From: Chryseobacterium sp. Leaf180
GTDB taxonomy: Bacteria; Bacteroidota; Bacteroidia; Flavobacteriales; Weeksellaceae
NCBI RefSeq assembly: GCF_001424585.1
Contig: NZ_LMPJ01000008.1
Span: 124,001-188,000 of the forward strand
Length of the DNA: 64,000 nt
Direction of reading: 5' to 3'
Shown in pieces: positions 35,052 through 45,230 of the stretch. Position 1 is the stretch's first letter. Each line of letters opens with the position of its first letter. Under the pieces are notes generated by a model that was given only the letters and a program-made list of their open reading frames with translations, did no database searches and was not told where the DNA came from. The position numbers and the translations under genes were made by a program.

Positions 35052-36572
35052 TTATTTAGCCGAAGGTGCAGGAGCAGCTTCTGGCGTCATCATCTGCTGT
35101 TGCATTTGTTGCTGCATCTGAGGATTTACCTGAGGCGCGGCAAGGCCTGTTTGTTTGTCTAAAACCGTGATCAATTCTGGATCACCAAGATTTACATATC
35201 CTCTGCTGGCGATTTTTCCGTTTTTATCAACGATGATAAAGTTTGGAAGTTTGAAACCGTAGATTCCGTATTTTTTAGCAATATCTGAGTTTAAACCTTT
35301 TTCACCATATACATTCACTCCGGGAATTCCTTTCATCATTGCATTGCTGGTTTTTTTAAACTGGTCGTTGGTATCGTCTAAATTTACATAAACGAAATTC
35401 ATTTTAGACTTGTAGAAGTTCACAACCTCTTTCAAAACAGGAACTGTTCCTTCACTAATATAAGGATTCCAAGACGCGTAGAATACGAGCATATAAGGTT
35501 TTCCTTTGTTTTCAGAAAGCTTGTAAGCAGAACCGTCGGCTTTCACCAAAGAAGCTTCCGGAGCATCGTCACCGATTTTGAAACCATTGATGGCGAACTG
35601 CATTTTCTTAAGATCTTCCTGTACCGTTTTGTCTTTAATATCTTCTTCGATGATTTTTTTCACCTTGTCTACATTCTTTGCAGGAGTTTGCGGGAGAATA
35701 TCAGCCTGAGCAATGACGAATGCCAAAAGATAATCTTTCGTATCCTGAGACATCTCTTTTTTGGTTTTCAGATACTGATTGAAAATTTCAGAAGTGGTAA
35801 TATCTGTTTTTCCTTTAGCAGCAGTCGTCGCATATTTCTGGAAATCCGGAGTAAGTTTTGTCAACAGATACTGTCTGTAAAACGGACTCATTTTTACCAT
35901 TTTATCTTTGTCTTCCTGCAGCTTGTTTTCAAAATCCGTAAATGCTTTACTTACTTTAAAAGAAGGATTTCCTGAAGTCTGCATTTTGTTGATCTCATAG
36001 TTGGCCATCAAATTCAGGATTGCGGTTTTAGCATCCATCTTTTTCCATTCAACCACATCATTTCCAGGGTTAAATTTCTTCTGATTTTCGTCGATGTTCT
36101 TATTTAGATCAGCTTCGATTTTCTGCATTGCTTTCACAAAATTATTTTCGTCGCCTGCCACTAAACTCTGTACATCCAAAGTCTGACCATAAGACATCAA
36201 AAATTTCTGGCAGGCCTGAAAAAATTCGTTGTCTTTTTTAGCATCACCGTTTACCACAAACTCATTCGGGAACGTTGCAGCATTACCTGAGATATTGATT
36301 TCCTGTCCACCTTTTAAAAAGATAAGACTTTGTTTTCCGGCGTAATTGATAACATACATTCCGTTTTTCGGAGCTTCAAAGCTTCCTTCGAAATTTCCGT
36401 TTTTATCTATACCAATGTTGGTAAGCGGCAAAGTAGCTACACCAGAAGCTTCTACAAACTCGATTCTCTCAAGTGGAGACGCTCCTACTATTTTTCCTTT
36501 TACCTCAACTTTTTTTGAACAAGACATCACAAAAATCGCGATGACGAATAACAAAAGATATTTTTTAATCAT
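35052..36572 (-). CDS. TlpA-like thioredoxin-fold lipoprotein without CxxC (DUF4369-type N-terminus)
   Basis: The start at 36572 gives MIKKYLLLFVIAIFVMSC, a lipoprotein signal; the longer frame to 36743 is rejected because it precedes this signal. Total 506 residues. An N-terminal DUF4369-like beta domain (VKGKIVGASPLERIEFVE, residues about 25-120) and a helical middle part precede a thioredoxin fold (about 360-485). At the active site FYASWNPYISEG has Asn and Ser where the cysteines of WCxxC belong, while the cis-Pro loop KLPNFIIVDKNG is kept. So a non-redox, binding or scaffold role is likely. The tail is Gln/Met/Pro-rich. Confidence 0.86.
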   Translation of the reverse strand: MIKKYLLLFVIAIFVMSCSKKVEVKGKIVGASPLERIEFVEASGVATLPLTNIGIDKNGNFEGSFEAPKNGMYVINYAGKQSLIFLKGGQEINISGNAATFPNEFVVNGDAKKDNEFFQACQKFLMSYGQTLDVQSLVAGDENNFVKAMQKIEADLNKNIDENQKKFNPGNDVVEWKKMDAKTAILNLMANYEINKMQTSGNPSFKVSKAFTDFENKLQEDKDKMVKMSPFYRQYLLTKLTPDFQKYATTAAKGKTDITTSEIFNQYLKTKKEMSQDTKDYLLAFVIAQADILPQTPAKNVDKVKKIIEEDIKDKTVQEDLKKMQFAINGFKIGDDAPEASLVKADGSAYKLSENKGKPYMLVFYASWNPYISEGTVPVLKEVVNFYKSKMNFVYVNLDDTNDQFKKTSNAMMKGIPGVNVYGEKGLNSDIAKKYGIYGFKLPNFIIVDKNGKIASRGYVNLGDPELITVLDKQTGLAAPQVNPQMQQQMQQQMMTPEAAPAPSAK

Positions 36573-36702
36573 TGGTATTTTACAGTTTTTTTTGAATGAT
36601 TGAATCTCCGATTTCATTTTAAATTTAATAATTACGCAAAAATAAGTTTTTTGATAAACTTTCAGCAATCCTGCTTTGATTTTTATAAAAGTTTTAACTA
36701 AA

Positions 36703-36730
36703 AAATCGCCCCTGAAGCCAGAGACGATTT
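36703..36730 (-). terminator. terminator of the sdh operon
   Basis: On the minus strand, a 12-bp stem with three G-U pairs and a 4-nt loop, followed by a T-run, lies 22 nt after the sdhB stop. Confidence 0.78.
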
Positions 36731-36752
36731 GAAAATTTATCATAAAAAAGAA

Positions 36753-37520
36753 TTATCCGCGGTCTGCATAAGCCGTGATGTATTCTCTGTTCATTCTTGC
36801 GATGTTTTCAAGAGAAATTCCTTTCGGGCATTCTACTTCACATGCTCCGGTGTTTGAACAGTTTCCGAAACCTTCTTCGTCCATTGCTTTCACCATATTC
36901 AAAACTCTGCGTTTTGCTTCTACTCTACCTTGGGGTAAAAGTGCGTACTGAGAAACTTTAGCACCAACGAATAACATTGCAGAACCGTTCTTACATGAAG
37001 CTACGCAGGCACCACAAGCGATACAGGCTGCTGCATCCATTGCTTTGTCTGCATCTTCTTTAGGAACTGGAATTGCGTTGGCATCCAAAGTATTTCCTGA
37101 TGTGTTTACTGAAATAAATCCTCCTGCAGCCATTACACGGTCAAATGCACCACGGTCTACAATTAAATCTTTAATTACAGGGAACGCAGCACTTCTCCAA
37201 GGTTCGATAACAATAGTTTCACCGTCTTTGAACATTCTCATGTGCAGCTGACAAGTGGTAATTCCTGTATCCGGACCGTGCGCTCTACCGTTGATGTATA
37301 ATGAACACATCCCACAGATTCCTTCACGACAGTCGTGGTCGAAAGCGATTGGTTCTTTCCCTTCGTTGATCAGATTTTCGTTCAGCATATCCAGCATTTC
37401 AAGAAATGAAGAATCTGTAGAAACGTCTGCTATTTTATAGGTCTCAAACTGACCTTTAGTTTTATTATTTTTTTGTCTCCAAATTTTCAGCGTAAGATGT
37501 AAGCCTTTTTTTGCACTCAT
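36753..37520 (-). CDS. sdhB: succinate dehydrogenase/fumarate reductase iron-sulfur subunit
   Basis: The 255-residue protein has three cluster-binding sets: the [2Fe-2S] set [13 protein letters not shown] with a later TTCQLH, the first ferredoxin set [11 protein letters not shown], and [14 protein letters not shown]. It passes electrons from the SdhA flavin to the membrane subunit at the inner face of the cytoplasmic membrane. It is the last gene of the sdh operon, 24 nt after an unrelated small exported protein. Confidence 0.96.
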   Translation of the reverse strand: MSAKKGLHLTLKIWRQKNNKTKGQFETYKIADVSTDSSFLEMLDMLNENLINEGKEPIAFDHDCREGICGMCSLYINGRAHGPDTGITTCQLHMRMFKDGETIVIEPWRSAAFPVIKDLIVDRGAFDRVMAAGGFISVNTSGNTLDANAIPVPKEDADKAMDAAACIACGACVASCKNGSAMLFVGAKVSQYALLPQGRVEAKRRVLNMVKAMDEEGFGNCSNTGACEVECPKGISLENIARMNREYITAYADRG

Positions 37521-37544
37521 AATTTTTTATTTATAGGTTGGAGA

Positions 37545-38120
37545 TTATTTACTCGGTTTGTCTGCATTCTCAAATTTCATATCTGAAGATAAGACTGCAA
37601 TTTTTTTTGACTTGTTGTTTTTAAGCTCCTGATATTTCTGCATTGCACCAGCAATATTTTGAGATTTATCGTCTGCAGATGGCACATACAGCATTTTATC
37701 GTCGTTCTTCACAACTTTATAGAAAATTTGCTTATCGCGATATTCTGTAGGCTTCATAGGTTTCAAATTTACACCTGCTACAAAAGCTCCCATTTGCCCT
37801 TCCGCGTTGATTACATATACAGAATTTGGTTCAAGATTGGCTTCAATATAATCTCTGTTTTCTGAAGTTGCCCAGAAAAGATGCTCACCCGGTTCGCATT
37901 CATATACAAGATATTTTCCGGTCGGTATTGCTCCTAGAAATTTATCTTTATCATAAATCCTGAAGTTCACCATTAATCCGGCACCCGTTTTCATTACGTA
38001 AACTAAAGATTTTCCTTCAGACGGTTTGTCGATGGCCTGCGTCGTTACTTTCTGTGCGTATACTGAAGTCATTGTAACTGAAAAAATCAGCAATAACAGT
38101 ACTTTTTTTAAACTCTCCAT
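37545..38120 (-). CDS. DUF2846-like exported protein inside the sdh operon
   Basis: The 191-residue protein has a signal peptide ending SVYAQ (about residue 23) without a lipobox. KSLVYVMKTGAGLMVNFRIYDKDKFLG, then TGKYLVYECEPGEHLFWATSE and VYVINAEGQMG follow the DUF2846 pattern (small beta-domain of exported proteins). The C-terminal third is Lys-rich. It begins 5 nt after sdhA and ends 24 nt before sdhB, so it is transcribed with the complex II genes. A role in complex II is possible but unproved; it may be a passenger. Confidence 0.72.
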   Translation of the reverse strand: MESLKKVLLLLIFSVTMTSVYAQKVTTQAIDKPSEGKSLVYVMKTGAGLMVNFRIYDKDKFLGAIPTGKYLVYECEPGEHLFWATSENRDYIEANLEPNSVYVINAEGQMGAFVAGVNLKPMKPTEYRDKQIFYKVVKNDDKMLYVPSADDKSQNIAGAMQKYQELKNNKSKKIAVLSSDMKFENADKPSK

Positions 38121-38125
38121 ATCTG

Positions 38126-40138
38126 TTATTTATAGCTTCTTGCTTTTACTTCGATATTCTCATAGATCAAATCTTCTTTGTGCAGTACTTCCTGCTTAAT
38201 ATCATTCCCCTGATATTCCCAGGCTCCAACATATTTGAAGTTTTCATCATCTCTTTCTGCCTCACCTTCCGGCGTCGCGTGATCTTCTCTGAAGTGACCT
38301 CCACAAGATTCGTTTCTGTGTAATGCATCGATGGCCATCAACTGACCCAATTCGATGAAATCGGCAACACGAAATGCTTTCTCAAGCTCAGTATTCATTC
38401 CGACAGCATCTCCGGGAACTTTTACGTTTTTCCAGAAGTCGTTTTTCACCTGTTCGATCTCACTGATCGCTTCTCTTAAACCTTCCGGCGTTCTTCCCAT
38501 TCCTACTTTGTTCCACATAATGTGACCCAACTGCTTATGGAAATGATCTACCGAATGAGTTCCTTTATTATTTAAGAAGAAATCTACTTTTTCTTTTATT
38601 TCTTTTTCAGCTTCATCAAAAGCCGGCGCCGTCACAGGAATCGCACCTGTTCTGATGTCTGCCGAAAGATAATCTGCGATCGTGTATGGCAAAACAAAAT
38701 ATCCGTCTGCCAAGCCCTGCATCAAAGCAGAAGCTCCAAGTCTGTTGGCTCCGTGATCTGAGAAATTTGCTTCTCCCACAACAAAACATCCAGGAATTGT
38801 TGACTGCAGATTGTAATCTACCCAAACACCACCCATTGTATAGTGTACCGCAGGATAAATTTTCATCGGAGTTTTGTAAGGATCGTCTGCCGTAATTTTT
38901 TCGTACATCACGAACAGGTTACCGTATTTCTCCTCTACCCAACTTTTACCTAAATCGTACAGTTGCTGTTCGGTAGGATTCTGAATATGCTTTTCGATAG
39001 CCGATTCTTTACCTTTTTTCATAATTTCTGTAGAGAAATCAAGGTAAACACCTTCCTGAGTATCATTATTTTCGATTCCGAAACCTGCATCACAACGCTC
39101 TTTAGCAGCTCTGGAAGCAACGTCTCTAGGCACAAGATTTCCAAAAGCCGGATATCTTCTTTCCAAATAATAATCTCTATCTTCTTCTTTAATACTTTCC
39201 GCACGAAGTTTTCCTTCACGAATAGCTACCGCATCTTCAATCTTTTTCGGAACCCAGATTCTTCCTGAGTTTCTTAATGATTCTGACATCAAAGTCAGTT
39301 TAGACTGCTGCGTTCCGTGAACAGGAATACAGGTAGGGTGAATCTGTACATAACAAGGATTTGCGAAATACGCTCCTCTCTTATGAATCTTCCACGCCGC
39401 AGAAACATTTGATCCCATTGCATTTGTAGAAAGGAAATATACGTTTCCATAACCGCCGGAAGCAATAACCACTGCGTGTGCAGAATGTCTTTCGATTTCT
39501 CCGGTAACTAAATTTCTTGCGATAATTCCTCGTGCTTTTCCGTCTACAATCACCAAATCCAACATCTCGTGACGGTTATACATTTTCACACGTCCTTTAC
39601 CGATTTGTCTGCTTAACGCGGAGTAAGCTCCCAGTAAAAGCTGCTGACCGGTTTGCCCTTTCGCATAGAAAGTTCTTTTTACCTGTACACCACCGAAAGA
39701 TCTGTTATCAAGCTGCCCGCCGTATTCTCTACCAAACGGAACTCCCTGAGCCACACACTGGTCGATAATATTTGCTGAAACTTCAGCCAATCTGTAAACA
39801 TTGGCTTCTCTTGCGCGGTAATCTCCACCTTTAATTGTATCATAGAACAATCTGTATGTAGAGTCACCATCACCCTGATAATTTTTAGCAGCATTAATAC
39901 CACCCTGAGCCGCAATTGAATGCGCTCTACGTGGAGAATCCTGATAACAGAAAGCTTTTACATTGTAACCTTGCTCTGCCAAAGTTGCTGCTGCCGAACC
40001 ACCGGCCAAACCTGTTCCCACAACAATGATATCAATTTTATCACGGTTGTTTGGCGCAACGAGGTTCATATGGTCTTTATGATTTTTCCATTTGTCTTTT
40101 AACGGACCTCCAGGAATTTTTGAATCTAATTTACTCAT
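38126..40138 (-). CDS. sdhA: succinate dehydrogenase/fumarate reductase flavoprotein subunit
   Basis: The 670-residue protein has the FAD-binding [20 protein letters not shown], the covalent-flavin His in [14 protein letters not shown], the catalytic region HPTCIP, then [13 protein letters not shown] and [18 protein letters not shown]. Its size and its single cytochrome b partner fit the B-type complex II used with menaquinone. It oxidises succinate to fumarate (or the reverse). The order in the operon is sdhC-sdhA-DUF2846-sdhB. Confidence 0.97.
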   Translation of the reverse strand: MSKLDSKIPGGPLKDKWKNHKDHMNLVAPNNRDKIDIIVVGTGLAGGSAAATLAEQGYNVKAFCYQDSPRRAHSIAAQGGINAAKNYQGDGDSTYRLFYDTIKGGDYRAREANVYRLAEVSANIIDQCVAQGVPFGREYGGQLDNRSFGGVQVKRTFYAKGQTGQQLLLGAYSALSRQIGKGRVKMYNRHEMLDLVIVDGKARGIIARNLVTGEIERHSAHAVVIASGGYGNVYFLSTNAMGSNVSAAWKIHKRGAYFANPCYVQIHPTCIPVHGTQQSKLTLMSESLRNSGRIWVPKKIEDAVAIREGKLRAESIKEEDRDYYLERRYPAFGNLVPRDVASRAAKERCDAGFGIENNDTQEGVYLDFSTEIMKKGKESAIEKHIQNPTEQQLYDLGKSWVEEKYGNLFVMYEKITADDPYKTPMKIYPAVHYTMGGVWVDYNLQSTIPGCFVVGEANFSDHGANRLGASALMQGLADGYFVLPYTIADYLSADIRTGAIPVTAPAFDEAEKEIKEKVDFFLNNKGTHSVDHFHKQLGHIMWNKVGMGRTPEGLREAISEIEQVKNDFWKNVKVPGDAVGMNTELEKAFRVADFIELGQLMAIDALHRNESCGGHFREDHATPEGEAERDDENFKYVGAWEYQGNDIKQEVLHKEDLIYENIEVKARSYK

Positions 40139-40149
40139 AGTATTTTATG

Positions 40150-40815
40150 CTATAATTGAGTTACATAATGATAAACTGCGACGAAGATAAACCCAAGCGG
40201 AATCAAAACTGAATACCAGTTTCCGAATGCTCTGATGACAGGAGTATACTTTGGATGTCTCGCCCCAACTGACTGAAATGAAGACTGAAAACCATGCGCC
40301 AGGTGAAGACCAAGCAATACAAAAGCAACGACATAAAGCACCACTCTCCAAAGATCTTTAAACTTGTGCTGAAGTTCTGCATAATATCTTGTCTCATCAG
40401 CAACCTGCGGATTCAGGTATTTGTAGCTGATTTCAGGGAACCAAAAATCGTAAAAATGCAGTGCAAAAAACGCCAGAATTACCGCACCGGAGATGATCAT
40501 ATTTCTAGACATCCATGTAGAGTTTGCCGAGCCATTGTTCATGTTATACCCGATCGGCCTTGCGCTTCTGTTTCTGATCTCAAGAATGAAACCCATCACA
40601 AAATGGAAAACCACTGCAAACATCAAAATCGGCTGCATCACAAACTGTATCAGAGGATTATATCCCATGAAATGCGATGCTGTATTGAAAGCATGTGCAC
40701 CAAAAACCGAAGTCATATTGGTGGACAAATGCGTTACCAAAAAGATCAGCAAAAACATCGCAGACAATGCCATTGCATATTTTCTACCTATCGTAGAACT
40801 TGTTAAACCCGCCAT
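40150..40815 (-). CDS. sdhC: succinate dehydrogenase cytochrome b subunit
   Basis: The 221-residue membrane protein has five TM helices (about residues 14-34, 58-82, 107-125, 150-175, 195-217) and haem-ligand histidines in FLVTHLSTN, VVFHFVMGF, FALHFYDF and LGLHLAHGF. It anchors SdhAB and exchanges electrons with menaquinone. It is the first gene of the operon, 11 nt before sdhA. Confidence 0.94.
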   Translation of the reverse strand: MAGLTSSTIGRKYAMALSAMFLLIFLVTHLSTNMTSVFGAHAFNTASHFMGYNPLIQFVMQPILMFAVVFHFVMGFILEIRNRSARPIGYNMNNGSANSTWMSRNMIISGAVILAFFALHFYDFWFPEISYKYLNPQVADETRYYAELQHKFKDLWRVVLYVVAFVLLGLHLAHGFQSSFQSVGARHPKYTPVIRAFGNWYSVLIPLGFIFVAVYHYVTQL

Positions 40816-40943
40816 ATACGTTCAAATTTGAATTTGTACAAAATTATGAATTGTAAACTGTAGATAAAAATGAGAAATCTCACTATTTTTCAGTTTGTAA
40901 TACTTCTAAATAAGATTTCGTTGCGAATATTTAAAAGCGAAAA

Positions 40944-42716
40944 TCATCGCAAATCATACGTTTTTCCGTTAAAAACTACCTTGTCAGATTTGCCGGAAGT
41001 TTCTTTTATCTGAAAACTTTTTATCCTTCGAGAAGCGACATAAGGATTGATTATATACTGATTTATTTTATCTGAATTTTCAGTTTCCGGAATAAAAAAA
41101 CATGCTGTATTTCCTATCTTTAAAGATACGATTTTTTCTTTTTTAAACTGATGAACCAGCATTTCATTTTTTAAACTTTCATTTAAATTAAAACCTGTTT
41201 TCACCATCACAAAAAGCAAAACTGCACACACAAAATTCGAAATATTTTTAACTGAAAATTTTATCAGAACAAATCTCAGAAAGTAAACAGCAGCGAACGC
41301 TGCCGCAACCTCAGTAAGATTCATAGCAACGTTTTCGAAAAACACTTTCTCAAAACCGGCAAACCAGTGAATAATTTTTAAAAGAAATAAAATCAAATAA
41401 TCATAGATGATAAAAATAAAATTAATATCGATTCCCACCGCGATAAAACCCGTCAGTACGAAAGAAAATACAATCACAATTTCAGAAAGCGGAACGATGA
41501 ATAAATTGGCAGGAATCGAAATAAACGAAAACTGATGAAAATAATATAAAACCAGCGGAACCGTCGCCAACTGCGCAGCGAGCGAAATCGAAACAGTATT
41601 GTAAAATACCTTTTTTATCCGGTTATCCTGTCGTGGAAGCAGTTTTAAAATAGGCTGATTGAGCCAGAAAATCCCTAAAACAGCCAAAAAACTCAGCTGA
41701 AAACCCACATCAAAAAGCTGCTGTGTGTCCGCAAATAAAATGATCAGTGCCGAAAGTGATAGTGCATGCAAAAAATCAGGTTTTCGCTGCAAAAGAACAT
41801 AAGAAAAATAGACCGTAAGCATCATGCTGGATCGTACTACCGAACTCCCAAAACCGATAAATGCCGTGAAAAACCAGATGAAAAGAAGACTGGAAATGAT
41901 TGCGTATTTTCTGAATCTCAATGGAGAAAAACGAGTCATCAGATAATAAAAGATACCGAAAACTATGACTATATGCGTCCCCGAAATGGCGAGGAAATGC
42001 ACCAAACCCGATCTGTTGAAGTCGCGTACCGTCTCAGAATCCATTTCGGTGCGGTCGGCTAGAATAATGCCTTTCAGAAACTCACGGCTTTGTGCGGACA
42101 TCGGCGTACTGTTTATTTTCTGTAAAACATCGAGCCGGTTCTGCCTTATTTTTTCTTCAAAAGTCAAATCTTTTCGCTCGGCAATTTCAATGTTTTCAGA
42201 AATATAACATTGTACGGCAATATTTTTCCGCTGGAGATATTTTGAATAATCAAACTGAAAATCGTGCTGTGGTTTTTGTGGGGAAGTAACGAAAGCTTTT
42301 GCTTTGTAAAAATGCCGGAAATCGAGTTCTTCATTTTCCTTGGGAATAAAAACAACGGCATTTAAAGTTTGATTTCCTGAAATAATTTCGGCTTCGTATT
42401 TTTTATTTTTCTCGCTGGAATTGAGCTTTTTAGTGATTTTAAATACAATTTCATGATTGCTGTTTTCTGTAGAATTTTTAATCTGATTGAAATTAAAATA
42501 ATGCATTACAGTGCCCAAACCGAAGAAAAGCAAACCGAGAAAATACGGCCGCAAAGTCTGAAAGATGAAATGTCTAAGTAAAAGTGTAACTGAGGAAAAG
42601 AAGATAAAGATCACAGAAAAAATAATCATCTGTAAACCTTTCAGGAAAAAATAATCCTGAAAAAAAATGCCGAGAATAAAACATATGGCAAGAATGAGAA
42701 GCGGCTGGCGGTTCAA
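40944..42716 (-). CDS. comEC: ComEC/Rec2-family competence membrane protein
   Basis: The 590-residue protein has three N-terminal TM helices, a soluble DUF4131-type OB-fold region (about residues 85-190), then the Competence domain with FLKGIILADRTEM and HFLAISGTHIVIV and about eight further TM helices. The C-terminal metallo-beta-lactamase domain of longer ComEC proteins is absent; a short soluble tail (about 515-590) replaces it, as in many Bacteroidota. It forms the inner-membrane channel for DNA uptake. It lies 81 nt after lpxB, probably in the same transcript. Confidence 0.88.
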   Translation of the reverse strand: MNRQPLLILAICFILGIFFQDYFFLKGLQMIIFSVIFIFFSSVTLLLRHFIFQTLRPYFLGLLFFGLGTVMHYFNFNQIKNSTENSNHEIVFKITKKLNSSEKNKKYEAEIISGNQTLNAVVFIPKENEELDFRHFYKAKAFVTSPQKPQHDFQFDYSKYLQRKNIAVQCYISENIEIAERKDLTFEEKIRQNRLDVLQKINSTPMSAQSREFLKGIILADRTEMDSETVRDFNRSGLVHFLAISGTHIVIVFGIFYYLMTRFSPLRFRKYAIISSLLFIWFFTAFIGFGSSVVRSSMMLTVYFSYVLLQRKPDFLHALSLSALIILFADTQQLFDVGFQLSFLAVLGIFWLNQPILKLLPRQDNRIKKVFYNTVSISLAAQLATVPLVLYYFHQFSFISIPANLFIVPLSEIVIVFSFVLTGFIAVGIDINFIFIIYDYLILFLLKIIHWFAGFEKVFFENVAMNLTEVAAAFAAVYFLRFVLIKFSVKNISNFVCAVLLFVMVKTGFNLNESLKNEMLVHQFKKEKIVSLKIGNTACFFIPETENSDKINQYIINPYVASRRIKSFQIKETSGKSDKVVFNGKTYDLR

Positions 42717-42797
42717 TTTATTTCATCATTTGTGTTTCAAATGTAAAAAATTTTCCGTTTGCCTGAACTTTATTTTTTTTAGACGAAAATATCTGAC

Positions 42798-43904
42798 TTA
42801 CAAACCGCTCACGATAATATCTGCGGCTTTTTCGCTAGCGCCGCTTCCACCAAGCTTCTCTCTAAGCGCTGCAAAGTCATCCAGCATAACTTCTCTTTTT
42901 TCGCCGGAAATAATTTTCTGCAGTTCGGAAACCAGATTTTCAGTCGTCAGTTCTTCCTGAATTAATTCCTTCACCACTTCGCGATCCATAATGAGATTGA
43001 CAAGCGAAATATATTTGATGTGCTTCACCAGTCTTTTGGCAATCGCGTACGAAATTTTGCTGCCGCGATAGCAAACCACTTCCGGAATTTTCAACAGAGC
43101 GGTTTCCAATGTTGCGGTGCCAGACGTGACAAGTGCGGCTTTCGAACAACGCAATAAATCATAGGTTTTATTGGAAACAAAATGCACGTTTTTATCAGTA
43201 AATTTCTGATAGAATTCTTTTTCTAAACTTGGGGCGCCGGCGATCACAAATTGATATTCCGGAAAATGTGACCGAACAGAAAGCATAATTTCCAGCATTT
43301 TTTCAACTTCCTGCTTTCGTGATCCGGGCAAAAGGGCAATAATCTCTTTATCACTAAGCTGATGTTCTTTTTTAAAATTTTCAGGAGAAATATCTTTTAA
43401 ACCGGATATCGCATCCAGCAAAGGATGGCCAACAAAATGAGCGTCAACCCGATGTTTTTTGTAAAAATCCTGCTCAAATGGCAAAATGACAAGCATTTCA
43501 TCGACATATTTTCTGATCGTCTCAACGCGACCTTCTTTCCACGCCCAAAGCTGCGGCGAAATATAATACACAACTTTTATCCCAAGTTCTCTCGCAAATT
43601 TCGCAATGCGCAGATTGAATCCCGGATAATCAATGAGAATCAAAACATCCGGTCTGTTTTTCGTGATATCTTCTTTGCAGAATTTAATGTTTCGGAGAAT
43701 TGTTTTTAGATTTAAAGCCACTTCCAGAAAACCCATAAAAGCAAGATCGCGGTAATGTTTTACCGGTTTGCCACCGACTTTTTCCATCAGATCACCGCCC
43801 CAAAAACGAAATTCTGCATCGGGATCTTTCGCCAAAATAGATTTCATCAGATTGCTGCCGTGGAGATCGCCGGAAGCCTCGCCGGCAATGAGATAATATT
43901 TCAT
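42798..43904 (-). CDS. lpxB: lipid-A-disaccharide synthase
   Basis: The 368-residue GT19-family glycosyltransferase has the diagnostic N-terminus LIAGEASGDLHGSNLM, FWGGDLM, LIDYPGFNLRIAKFA, YYISPQLWAWKEGR, LPGSRKQEVE and the nucleotide-site TSGTATLETALL. It joins UDP-diacylglucosamine to lipid X in lipid A synthesis at the inner face of the cytoplasmic membrane. It is divergent from the DUF2480 gene. Confidence 0.96.
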   Translation of the reverse strand: MKYYLIAGEASGDLHGSNLMKSILAKDPDAEFRFWGGDLMEKVGGKPVKHYRDLAFMGFLEVALNLKTILRNIKFCKEDITKNRPDVLILIDYPGFNLRIAKFARELGIKVVYYISPQLWAWKEGRVETIRKYVDEMLVILPFEQDFYKKHRVDAHFVGHPLLDAISGLKDISPENFKKEHQLSDKEIIALLPGSRKQEVEKMLEIMLSVRSHFPEYQFVIAGAPSLEKEFYQKFTDKNVHFVSNKTYDLLRCSKAALVTSGTATLETALLKIPEVVCYRGSKISYAIAKRLVKHIKYISLVNLIMDREVVKELIQEELTTENLVSELQKIISGEKREVMLDDFAALREKLGGSGASEKAADIIVSGL

Positions 43905-43955
43905 TTCGATAACAATGATAGAGACAAATAAGCCCCGAGAACGGATCTTAATTTG

Positions 43956-43963
43956 TAAGTTTG
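43956..43963 (+). promoter_or_regulatory. probable -7 promoter element of the DUF2480 gene
   Basis: TAAGTTTG matches TAnnTTTG and lies 19 nt before the ATG at 43983, which supports that start over the one at 43974. Confidence 0.45.
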
Positions 43964-43982
43964 TGTAAAGATAATGATAAAA

Positions 43983-44492
43983 ATGTCAGAAGAATTTGAA
44001 ATAAAAAATAAAGTCGCAGACAGCGGTCTTGTCAATTTTGATCTTGCAGATCTCTGGCCAAAAGGCGCACGAATCGGGATTGATCTTAAAGATTTTCTAT
44101 TCATGGAAATGGTTTTAAAGGAAAAAGATTTCCGTGAGAAAGTGGCCGCCATTGATGTCGAAATTTACAGAAATACGTTTGTTTATATCTATAATTCGGC
44201 AGATGCGATTGTTCCGCTCTGGGCCTATTTTCTGCTGACGGCAAAACTAAGCGGAAGTGCGAGAAAAGTAGTTTACGGAAATCAAAATGATTTGGAAATG
44301 ATCCTGATGCACGATACGGTTTCTGCTTATAATTTTGAACAGTTGCGCGGGAAAAGAGTTTTGGTAAAAGGCTGCACCGACAAAAATATTCCAGAAAATG
44401 CGTACGTAGAGCTTGTAGAAAAACTGCAGCCCGTCGTAAAATCGCTGATGTTTGGAGAAGCCTGCTCTAATGTTCCTATTTTAAAAAATTAA
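43983..44492 (+). CDS. DUF2480 family protein
   Basis: The start at 43983 (MSEEFEIKNKV) gives 169 residues. SGLVNFDLADLWPKG, IDLKDFLFMEMVLKEKDFR and NSADAIVPLWAYFLL match what I know of DUF2480, a soluble Bacteroidota family. VYGNQNDLEMIL and VLVKGCTDKNIPE follow. The function is unknown; its spread through Bacteroidota suggests a housekeeping role. It is divergent from lpxB. Confidence 0.83.
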   Translation: MSEEFEIKNKVADSGLVNFDLADLWPKGARIGIDLKDFLFMEMVLKEKDFREKVAAIDVEIYRNTFVYIYNSADAIVPLWAYFLLTAKLSGSARKVVYGNQNDLEMILMHDTVSAYNFEQLRGKRVLVKGCTDKNIPENAYVELVEKLQPVVKSLMFGEACSNVPILKN

Positions 44493-44561
44493 ATAAGAAT
44501 TTTCGTTTATCGAGTTTGGCAGTTTATTTTCTTTAAAACTTTTAAATCAAAACAAAAAAAT

Positions 44562-45212
44562 ATGAATTTATCAGACTTACTTACCGGAAACACGGGAAAC
44601 GACGTTGCTCAAAAGGCCGAACAGAAATTCGGAATCAGCAAAAATCAAGTTATCGCGCTGATGGCAGTCGCAGCGCCGCTCATTATTTCATATCTGAAAA
44701 ATAAATCTCAGGATGCAAATGAAGCTGAAGCTTTGAATAAAACGCTCGACAAACATCATAACGGAAATATTCTGGATGACACATCTGAGCTTGAAAACCG
44801 GCAGGAAGAAGGAAATTCTATTCTATCGCACATTTTCGGGAATCAGAAAAATACGGTAGAAAATAAACTGGCAGATACCACAGGGATTTCAATGGATAAA
44901 ATCGGGCCTATTTTGGCAATGTTGGCGCCTGTAATCATGGGTTTCATCGGCAAACAGAAACAGCAGAATAATGTTCAGGCTGGTGGTATGGGCGATTTGC
45001 TTGGCGGAATTTTAGGAAATTTTGGTGGAGCTTCCGGTGGATCAAATCCTTTAAGTGATATTTTAGGAGGCGTTTTAGGCGGAAACAAAGGCGAATCGGG
45101 AAATTCTATAGGAGATATTCTCGGAAATATTCTAGGTGGCGACAGCAAAGATCCGAACAAAAAAGAAGGTGGCGGAATTGGCGACGTTCTTGGAGGAATT
45201 TTCGGCAAATAA
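44562..45212 (+). CDS. DUF937 family protein with glycine-rich amphipathic repeats
   Basis: The 216-residue protein has an N-terminal DUF937 domain (about 1-130), with the helix-rich segments VIALMAVAAPLIISYL and IGPILAMLAPVIMGFIG. The C-terminal 75 residues contain four copies of a motif D-[LIV]-L-G-[GN]-[IV]-[LF]-G (at about 146, 166, 186 and 208) in a Gly/Ser/Asn background, related to the N-terminal LSDLLTGN. There is no signal peptide. Self-association is plausible from the repeats, but no function is known. Confidence 0.8.
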   Translation: MNLSDLLTGNTGNDVAQKAEQKFGISKNQVIALMAVAAPLIISYLKNKSQDANEAEALNKTLDKHHNGNILDDTSELENRQEEGNSILSHIFGNQKNTVENKLADTTGISMDKIGPILAMLAPVIMGFIGKQKQQNNVQAGGMGDLLGGILGNFGGASGGSNPLSDILGGVLGGNKGESGNSIGDILGNILGGDSKDPNKKEGGGIGDVLGGIFGK

Positions 45213-45230
45213 TTTGTTCGGCATATCAAT

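Noticed and set aside
40294..40806. A 170-residue open frame on the plus strand opposite sdhC
   Set aside because: It is the shadow of a complete, well-conserved sdhC; it is Cys/His/Lys-rich with no domain pattern.
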